Of a stretch of 64,000 nucleotides of DNA, positions 57,965 through 64,000 are shown in pieces; positions within the stretch are counted from its first letter, which is position 1; the number at the start of each line of letters is the position of its first letter. The position numbers and the translations under genes are program-made. The notes beneath the pieces are model-generated. The model was not told where the DNA came from. It searched no databases and saw only the letters and a list, made by a program, of their open reading frames with translations. Source of the DNA: CAZTXD01 sp964617995 (GTDB lineage: Bacteria > Actinomycetota > Acidimicrobiia > Spongiisociales > ZC4RG35); contig CAZTXD010000001.1 in the NCBI GenBank assembly GCA_964617995.1, forward strand, positions 1-64,000, read 5' to 3'.

Positions 57965-60900
57965 TCGTTCCCTCCCCGGAGCAACGGGCGGTTCTGGAAG
58001 CCGGACCGGGGCCGATGCGGATCGCCGCCGGCGCAGGGACGGGCAAGACCACGACCATCGCCCTGCTCGTCGGTCATCTCGTGGAGCACAACGGAGTCGA
58101 GCCGGAGGCGATCCTGGGCTTGACTTTCACGACCAAGGCTGCCGGCGAGCTGGCCGATCGCATCCGCGCAGTCACAGCACCCCTCGCCGGGCAGGGGCGG
58201 GAGGCCGAGGTACACACCTATCACGGATTCGCCGCCCAGGTGATCCGCGAGTTCGGAGCTTTGGTGGGCATCGAACGCGACTCCGGAGTGATAACACCTA
58301 CGTTCTCACGCCAGCTCCTCTTCGACGTCGTGCGACATCGTCCCTTCCGGCACTTCGACGCCACCTGGATCGGCTCGGTCGAGAAGATCCAGCGCCTCGG
58401 GGCAGCTCTCGGGGATCATCTCGCCGACGCCGCCGACGTTGCCGCCGGGGCCACCGACGAGGAGCCGTGGCCTGAGCGGCTGGAGCTGCTGGCCGCCTGG
58501 GACGACTATCAGATCGAGAAGCGCAGGCTCGGAGTCGTGGACTACGCCGATCTCATCTCCTCCGCCGTTCGTCTTCTGCACCAGCACCCCGATGTGGCGG
58601 ACCGGCTACGGTCCCGATATCGGGTGGTCCTCCTCGACGAGTACCAGGACACCAACCCCGCTCAGAGAATCCTGCTCCAGGAGCTGTTCGCCGGCGGATT
58701 CCCGGTGGTGGCGGTGGGTGACACGGACCAGACCATATACGAGTGGAGGGGAGCGACACCCGACAACTTCACCTCGTTCGACCGTCACTTCCCGCGGGCA
58801 GGCGGCGAGGCAGGCGAGTATCGCCGTCTCACGATCAACCGGCGCTCCGACGAGCGGATCCTCACGGTCGCCAACGAGGTTCGCCGCCTGATCGACCCCG
58901 AGGCCGCTTCCCTGACTCCTTCTCCCGACGCAGGGGTCGGCTCGGTAGGTGTCCGCTGGGCGGGCGATGCCGTGGTCGAGGCCGACTGGATCGCCGACCG
59001 CGCTATCCGGCTCCACGAGGAAGGCATCCCCTGGAGTGAGATGGCGGTGCTCTTCCGTAAGAACCGTCACATGGCCCTGGTCCACGACGCCCTCACCGAA
59101 CGTGAGATCCCCGTCGAGGTGGCCAACCTGGGCGGCCTGCTGTCCGTGCCGGAAGTCGCCGACGTCCGTGCCTGGCTGCGCATCCTCGACACCCCCGAAG
59201 ATGGGCCTTCCCTGCTGAGGATCCTGATGGGACCCCACCATGCGCTGGGACTGGGGGATATCGCCCACCTCTCCCGCTGGGCAGGAGGGCGAGGCGCTGC
59301 CCTCCCCGACGAGGCTGCCGTCGACCACGAGCGACTGGTCGAGCACACCATGCTGGAGGCCATCGACCGGCTGGAGGACATCACCGACCTGCCGGAGCGG
59401 GCCCGGACCAGGCTGGAGCGTTTCCGCGCCGACTACCGGCGCCTGCTGGAGATCGCGCAGGGCGCGAGTCTCGCCGAGCTGACACGCAGCATCCTCGACG
59501 TCACCGGGGTATGGCGCGACGTCGAGGCGATGGGGTCGGCAGGTCGGCTGTCGGCCCGGCTCAACCTCTACCGCTTCCTGGACCTAACCGAGGAATGGAG
59601 CCCCCTGGAGGGACGACCGTCGTTGCCGGCCTTCCTTGCGTATCTGGCAGCCATGGAGGACAACCCTGCCGACGAGCTCGACGCTGCCCGCCTTTCGGGA
59701 GAGGAGGCGATGGCGTTGATGACCGTTCACAGAGCAAAGGGGCTGGAATGGGACGTCGTGTTCCTTCCCGCGGTGACCAAAGGGACGTTTCCCGCCACCT
59801 CCTCGGGGTTCGAGAATCCCTACCAGAGGCCGCAATGGCTGCCTCACGAGTGGCGCCGCGACGACCCTCCCCCCATCGACTCGACCACCCCCACCGACGT
59901 CGCAACCGACCTCCTCCGTCAGCGCCATCTCCGCCAGGAGTGGAGGACCGCCTACGTGGCCGTCACCAGAGCCCGACACCGGCTGTTCGTGAGCGGTGCC
60001 TACTGGTACGGGGCACCCACTCCCACAGTCCGCCCGACCCAGCCGAGCGAGCTGTTCACCGCGGTGGCGGAGCTGGCCGTCACCGACGACCTGGGCCACG
60101 ACCCCGAGCCGCCCCGTCCGGAGGTGCTGCGAGCGCCAGACCGCACCCCCGCTCCGGACCCGCTCTTCGCCGGGGGTTGGGCCCGGGCCGTTCGTTCGGC
60201 CGTGGACGACCCCCGAACGGTTCTCCAGAAGGCGAACTCCATCGGCCTGGGTTCGGCCGTGACCGGGACCATCGAGGAGTTCAGGCGGCGACTGTTCGAC
60301 ATCGACCAGATCCCGCTGTCGACATCGCCCTCCCCACCTGCCACGTCGGTCACCGGCCTCGTTGCGTATGCCGCCTGCCCCCAACGCTATTTCTGGCTGG
60401 AGGTCGACCGGCTCCCTCGCCGTCCCTCCCCCGCCGCCAGACGGGGAGTGGACGTCCATCGCCGCATCGAGCTCCACGGACTGGGTCATGTTCCCATGAG
60501 CGAGGTCGACCCTGACTCCTACGACGTCGTCGAAGGGGACGCCTCCGACACGCCCGCACCCGGCGACCCCTATGACGTCTACCGCCGATCGGAGTATGCC
60601 CGCCTCCAGCCGCTGAGAGTCGAGGTGCCGTTTCGCTTCGGGACCGACGCCGGATTGGCTGTTCGCGGTCGGATCGACGCGGTCTATCCCCGCGACGACG
60701 GCTGGGAGGTCGTCGACTTCAAGAGCGGGCGCCGGAGGGACGATCCGTGGCTGCTGGTCCAGCTGCAGGCATACGCCCTCGCCGCCCGCCGCGTCGACCT
60801 CGGTCTTCCGTCGCCGGCACACCTGCAGGTGTCCTTCGTTCATCTGGCGGGCGACCTGGATGTGATCCGCCACTCCGTCGACGACGATTGGCTGGACCGG

Positions 60901-61041
60901 GCCAACGACAAGGTGGAGTCTCTGTCGGCCGGCATCGTCGCCGAGGACTACGACCCCGAGCCGTCGGTGGCATGCCGGAGCTGCGAGTTCTCCCGCTTCT
61001 GCCAACCGGGAAGCCGGTGGCTGGAGGAGAACGGCACGTGA
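57961..61041 (+). CDS. adnB: AdnB-type helicase-nuclease subunit
   Basis: A 1026-residue UvrD-family helicase fused to a nuclease. Walker A is AAGAGTGKTTTIA (Lys29), Ia LTFTTKAAGELADR, motif II VLLDEYQDTNPAQR, motif III VAVGDTDQTIYEWRGA, IV INRRSDERIL and VI YVAVTRARHRLFV. The C-terminal nuclease has RGRIDAVYP and VVDFKSGR. Cysteines in AACPQRYFWLEV and CRSCEFSRFCQPG complete the iron-sulfur site. It is coupled to adnA by ATGA. Both motor and nuclease residues are intact. A hairpin follows two bases after the stop. Confidence 0.88.
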   Translation: MIVPSPEQRAVLEAGPGPMRIAAGAGTGKTTTIALLVGHLVEHNGVEPEAILGLTFTTKAAGELADRIRAVTAPLAGQGREAEVHTYHGFAAQVIREFGALVGIERDSGVITPTFSRQLLFDVVRHRPFRHFDATWIGSVEKIQRLGAALGDHLADAADVAAGATDEEPWPERLELLAAWDDYQIEKRRLGVVDYADLISSAVRLLHQHPDVADRLRSRYRVVLLDEYQDTNPAQRILLQELFAGGFPVVAVGDTDQTIYEWRGATPDNFTSFDRHFPRAGGEAGEYRRLTINRRSDERILTVANEVRRLIDPEAASLTPSPDAGVGSVGVRWAGDAVVEADWIADRAIRLHEEGIPWSEMAVLFRKNRHMALVHDALTEREIPVEVANLGGLLSVPEVADVRAWLRILDTPEDGPSLLRILMGPHHALGLGDIAHLSRWAGGRGAALPDEAAVDHERLVEHTMLEAIDRLEDITDLPERARTRLERFRADYRRLLEIAQGASLAELTRSILDVTGVWRDVEAMGSAGRLSARLNLYRFLDLTEEWSPLEGRPSLPAFLAYLAAMEDNPADELDAARLSGEEAMALMTVHRAKGLEWDVVFLPAVTKGTFPATSSGFENPYQRPQWLPHEWRRDDPPPIDSTTPTDVATDLLRQRHLRQEWRTAYVAVTRARHRLFVSGAYWYGAPTPTVRPTQPSELFTAVAELAVTDDLGHDPEPPRPEVLRAPDRTPAPDPLFAGGWARAVRSAVDDPRTVLQKANSIGLGSAVTGTIEEFRRRLFDIDQIPLSTSPSPPATSVTGLVAYAACPQRYFWLEVDRLPRRPSPAARRGVDVHRRIELHGLGHVPMSEVDPDSYDVVEGDASDTPAPGDPYDVYRRSEYARLQPLRVEVPFRFGTDAGLAVRGRIDAVYPRDDGWEVVDFKSGRRRDDPWLLVQLQAYALAARRVDLGLPSPAHLQVSFVHLAGDLDVIRHSVDDDWLDRANDKVESLSAGIVAEDYDPEPSVACRSCEFSRFCQPGSRWLEENGT

Positions 61042-61042
61042 C

Positions 61043-61076
61043 CCTTCCCGCTCGGTGCTCGAGGGAGGCGGGAAGG
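61043..61076. terminator. Hairpin after adnB between convergent genes
   Basis: CCTTCCCGC (61043-61051) pairs with GCGGGAAGG (61068-61076) around 16 bases. No T-run follows on either strand, so it is at best a weak, bidirectional terminator. Confidence 0.5.
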
Positions 61077-61143
61077 CTCGTGCCGCCAAACTCGTCGGCC
61101 CGAGGATCGGTTTCGACCCGAGCAGGAGCGGAAACGTCGACGA

Positions 61144-61596
61144 TCACACCAGCCGACCGTTCGACGTCTCCAGGACCAGCGTGACGGGGCCGTCGTTGAC
61201 CAGCTCGACGGACATCGACGCACCGAAACGGCCCTCTGCCACCGGGACCACCTTCGACAACCGCTCGACGACCTCCCCCACCAGCGACTCAGCATGCTGG
61301 GGGCGGGCGGCGGCCGTGAAGGACGGTCGACGGCCTCGGCGGGCATCGCCATAGAGCGTGAACTGGCTCACCACGAGCACCTCCCCGCCGAGATCCGCTA
61401 CCGACAGGTTCATCGCCCCGGCGTCGTCGGCGAAGACCCGCAGGCCGATCAGCTTGTCAGCGATGGCCCGGGCATCTGCCCGTCCGTCGTCGTGTGCCAC
61501 CCCCACCAGCACCAGCAGACCCCTGCCGATCGCCCCCACCACCTGTGACTCGACGGTGACGGCTGCCCGACTCACCCGCTGGACGACGGCCCGCAT
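61144..61596 (-). CDS. dtd: D-aminoacyl-tRNA deacylase
   Basis: Removes D-amino acids (and glycine from tRNA-Ala) from mischarged tRNAs. The 150-residue protein begins MRAVVQRVSRAAVTVESQVV. The catalytic Gly/Thr-Gln segment is VVSQFTLYGD near residue 78 and the C-terminal signature is ELVNDGPVTLVLET. TACGAT ends seven bases before ATG 61596. Divergent from plsB. Confidence 0.95.
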   Translation of the reverse strand: MRAVVQRVSRAAVTVESQVVGAIGRGLLVLVGVAHDDGRADARAIADKLIGLRVFADDAGAMNLSVADLGGEVLVVSQFTLYGDARRGRRPSFTAAARPQHAESLVGEVVERLSKVVPVAEGRFGASMSVELVNDGPVTLVLETSNGRLV

Positions 61597-61664
61597 GGAG
61601 GACATCGTAGGGAGACCGATCACCAGGGCACGCCTTCCGGTCGGACCCGGTACGATCGACCTCG

Positions 61665-63974
61665 ATGCCACTTCCCGGCCTGGCCGACATGGCCCGAGTC
61701 TCAGACATCCGGCTGCCCGCTCAGCCGCCCTGTCCGGAGGTGCCGCCCGGCCATCGGCTGGTCTTCGTTCTCGACGCCTCCACCGGCCTGGAGGACAGGC
61801 TGCTCAGATCGTGGGCGGATCGTTGCCCGCAGGTCCATGACGTCCTGAACCTGGCCCCGTCCCGGATCCGACGACGCGGCCGCCGCACCGATCCCGGTGT
61901 CGGTGAGACGGTCACAGCGGCTACGCCGACGTGGGTGGTGCCGCTCCGGGTCGTCTGGATGCCGTCGAAGCGGTTCGGACGGAGAACCGTTTCCTGGCTG
62001 GATGTCCTCAAGCTCGGCGATCCCCGCGACCCCCGTTGGTTCCGTGACTACCTGATCCTCGCCCGGCATCCCGACCGCGTACGGATCGTCGTGGGCGAAG
62101 GCGCCTCGGGGACGGACCTGGAGAAGGCGCACGGAGAGTCCGTGGAGCAGATCGGGTTGGCCGAGTTCGTCAACCGGCGGGCCCGCCGCGCCCTCGACCG
62201 GGCGGAGCGAACGGAAAGGGGCAACCGCTACAAGATCCCCCGTTTCGTGGCCGAGGACATACTGAACCGGCCATCGTTTCGCCAGCAGGCCGTCACCCTG
62301 GGACGGCAGCGCGGCCTGCCCGAGATGGTGGCCCTCTCCCGGGCACGCCATTACCTGGGGGAGATCGCCGCTTCCCACAGTCCCTTCCTGATCGATCTCA
62401 TCGCCAATCTCATCCACTGGATCATCCGTCAGGGCTACGGGGCGATCCACTACGACCGCTCCTCCATCGAAGAAGTGGCGAGGCTGGGCAACGACCATCC
62501 CCTGGTGTTCCTACCGTCCCACAAGTCGAACCTCGATCGCCTCTCGCTCCAATTCGTGCTGTGGGAGAACGACCTCCCTCCCAATCACACGGCCGGCGGG
62601 ATCAACATGAACTTCTTCCCCGTCGGCCCGCTCGTGCGCCGCACCGGAGTCTTCTACATCCGACGGACCTTCAAGGGGAACGATCTGTACAAGTTCGTCC
62701 TCCGTACGTACCTCGACTATCTGGTGGAGAAGCGCTTCCCGCTCGAGTGGTACATGGAGGGCGGCAGGTCCCGCTCCGGAAAGCTGCGGCCACCCCGCTA
62801 CGGGATGCTCTCGTGGGTCGTGGACAGCTACGCCCGGGGAAACGCCGACGACCTCTACCTGCTGCCCATCTCCATCGCCTACGACCAGATCCAGGAGGTG
62901 GCCGCATACGTCCGGGAGGCGACGGGCGGCACCAAGGAGGAGGAGACGTTCTCATGGGCACTGCGGTTCGCCCGCAGCCTGCGACGCAGATACGGAGACA
63001 TCCACATCCGCTTTGCGGAGCCGATCTCCGTCGCGGCCGAGATGGAAGGCGCCGACATCGCCGACGACGACCCGATCGAGATCCAGAAACTGGCCTTCGA
63101 GGTGATGTACCGGATCGGCTCTGTAACGCCCGTGACTCCCACTGCCATCGTCTCCACCGTGCTGTTGGCGGCGAAGGGTCGCGCCCTCGATATCGACACA
63201 ATCGCCGACCGGTGCGGGGAACTGGCCTCCTACATCCGACGACGGGGGCTGCCCACCACCGTTCCCGACCTCCCCGCCGACCCGGCTGACGCAGCCCACA
63301 CGGTCGGGCTCATGTCCGAGCACGGGCTGGTGTCTACCCGCACCTCCGGGGAGAGGACCGTCTACTGGATGGACTCCTCCCAGAAGCTCCGGTCGGCCTA
63401 CTACGCCAACACGGTGGTTCATTTCTTCGTCCCCCGTGGGCTGGCGGAGATCGCCATGGCCACCGCCTCCGACCTGGAGGGGTTCTGGGATGACCTGCTC
63501 GCCCTCCGGGACCTGCTGAAGTTCGAGTTCTTCTTCGCCGACAAGGAGGAGTTCCGCCGGTCCGTCGGCGACGAGCTCAGTAGCGAGGTGACCGACTGGG
63601 GATCGCGGGTGGCGGCAGGAGGAGGAAGGGAGCTCAGCCTTTCGCCCTCGACCGTGTCGTGGGCGGTGCTGCCCCTGCTGGAGGCGTATCTGGTCGTCGC
63701 CGACGAGCTGGCGGCCACGGCGGGGGAGGCCGACGAGAAGGCCCTCATGGCAGCGTGTCTGGATCGCGGCGCCGTATACCGCCTGGAGGGGCGCATCGGA
63801 TCCGATGAGAGCGTCTCCCAGGCGATGTTCGGAGGGGCGTTCCTCCTGGCCCGCAACCGCCGCCTGGTCGAGGACACCCCCGACGTGGCCCGGCGTCGCG
63901 CCGAGTTCGCCGCCGAGATCTCCCGGTTCGTATCGACCGCCACTTCCTTTTCGCGCATCGATAGCGCGCTATAG
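61665..63974 (+). CDS. plsB: Glycerol-3-phosphate 1-O-acyltransferase PlsB
   Basis: Acylates glycerol 3-phosphate at sn-1, the first step of membrane phospholipid synthesis. The 769 residues match the long PlsB family. Catalytic HX4D is PSHKSNLDRL (His286, Asp291). GGINMNFFPVGPLVRRTG and EWYMEGGRSRSGKLRPPRYG follow as the expected acyltransferase blocks. The N-terminal 250 residues and C-terminal 300 residues are helical extensions of the family. TACGAT ends eight bases before ATG 61665. The plsX gene in the same window suggests that acyl-ACP and acyl-phosphate routes both exist. The stop codon lies inside a palindrome. Confidence 0.95.
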   Translation: MPLPGLADMARVSDIRLPAQPPCPEVPPGHRLVFVLDASTGLEDRLLRSWADRCPQVHDVLNLAPSRIRRRGRRTDPGVGETVTAATPTWVVPLRVVWMPSKRFGRRTVSWLDVLKLGDPRDPRWFRDYLILARHPDRVRIVVGEGASGTDLEKAHGESVEQIGLAEFVNRRARRALDRAERTERGNRYKIPRFVAEDILNRPSFRQQAVTLGRQRGLPEMVALSRARHYLGEIAASHSPFLIDLIANLIHWIIRQGYGAIHYDRSSIEEVARLGNDHPLVFLPSHKSNLDRLSLQFVLWENDLPPNHTAGGINMNFFPVGPLVRRTGVFYIRRTFKGNDLYKFVLRTYLDYLVEKRFPLEWYMEGGRSRSGKLRPPRYGMLSWVVDSYARGNADDLYLLPISIAYDQIQEVAAYVREATGGTKEEETFSWALRFARSLRRRYGDIHIRFAEPISVAAEMEGADIADDDPIEIQKLAFEVMYRIGSVTPVTPTAIVSTVLLAAKGRALDIDTIADRCGELASYIRRRGLPTTVPDLPADPADAAHTVGLMSEHGLVSTRTSGERTVYWMDSSQKLRSAYYANTVVHFFVPRGLAEIAMATASDLEGFWDDLLALRDLLKFEFFFADKEEFRRSVGDELSSEVTDWGSRVAAGGGRELSLSPSTVSWAVLPLLEAYLVVADELAATAGEADEKALMAACLDRGAVYRLEGRIGSDESVSQAMFGGAFLLARNRRLVEDTPDVARRRAEFAAEISRFVSTATSFSRIDSAL

Positions 63975-63997
63975 CGCGCTATTGATGCGCGAAAAGG
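63946..63997. repeat. 52-bp near-perfect palindrome over the plsB stop
   Basis: Arms 63946-63971 and 63972-63997 are reverse complements except at 63960/63983, which would be a G-U pair in RNA. The arms end in CCTTTTCGCGC and GCGCGAAAAGG, related to the TTTTTCGCG repeats at 52400 and 52421. The stop codon (63972-63974) is at the centre. It may be a terminator or a protein-binding palindrome; the window ends three bases later. Confidence 0.8.
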
Positions 63998-64000
63998 GGA

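Noticed and set aside
1..64000. tRNA genes, insertion sequences, prophage or plasmid genes
   Set aside because: None recognised while reading; no transposase, integrase or terminal repeats seen.

Overview
The window is a high-GC, gene-dense chromosomal segment with no mobile element, tRNA or CRISPR that I can see. Gene content and order point to an actinobacterium: DUF2469, DUF3052, KhpA, an InhA-type FabI, AdnAB, a Dak2 protein next to rpmB, an MtrAB-LpqB-like operon, and a moxR/DUF58/DUF4350/DUF4129/SpoIIM/RDD block. A deep lineage such as Acidimicrobiia is my inference, not something the sequence proves. Many genes appear to be leaderless: a TANNNT box lies 6-9 bases before the start codon.

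Layout. 1-6157 (mostly minus) is the translation and secretion block: ffh, rpsP, khpA, rimM, trmD, rplS, lepB, DUF2469 and a truncated yraN. A plus-strand lipoprotein gene interrupts it between rimM and trmD. 6468-13018 (plus) carries ppc, an alkyltransferase-like gene, deoA, etfBA and DUF3052. 13031-19108 (minus) is mutM-acyP-smc-ftsY-cdd, for DNA repair, chromosome organisation and the SRP receptor. 19134-25799 is the moxR2-type membrane block. 25809-34007 (minus, apart from one DUF2237 gene) is the Dak2 protein, recG, rsmD, coaD, a DivIVA-like coiled coil, DUF177, rpmF, plsX and rnc. 34112-34895 (plus) has rpmB and two small genes. 34908-44955 is envelope biology: ddl, MtrAB-like two-component genes with a GerMN/SH3 lipoprotein, a membrane-anchored MurF-like ligase, a hydrolase, a GAF histidine kinase and FabI.

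45120-51931 is more accessory: a small orphan protein followed by a heptamer repeat, an acyl-CoA synthetase with a PH/SHOCT membrane protein, a VOC protein, a TPR-LuxR regulator, and an ArsR-like regulator divergent from an MFS transporter across a clear inverted-repeat operator. 52751-61041 holds a stand-alone iron-sulfur RecB-type nuclease, glutamate dehydrogenase, and the adnAB helicase-nuclease pair. 61144-63974 has dtd and plsB, and the window closes on a 52-bp palindrome.

The best candidate for something undescribed is 51991-52681. Two divergently transcribed structured RNAs, about 354 and 158 nt, each appear to have their own promoter and terminator. Both are rich in GNRA-capped hairpins and share two sequence blocks in their 3' domains. 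I could not match them to RNase P RNA, tmRNA or SRP RNA.
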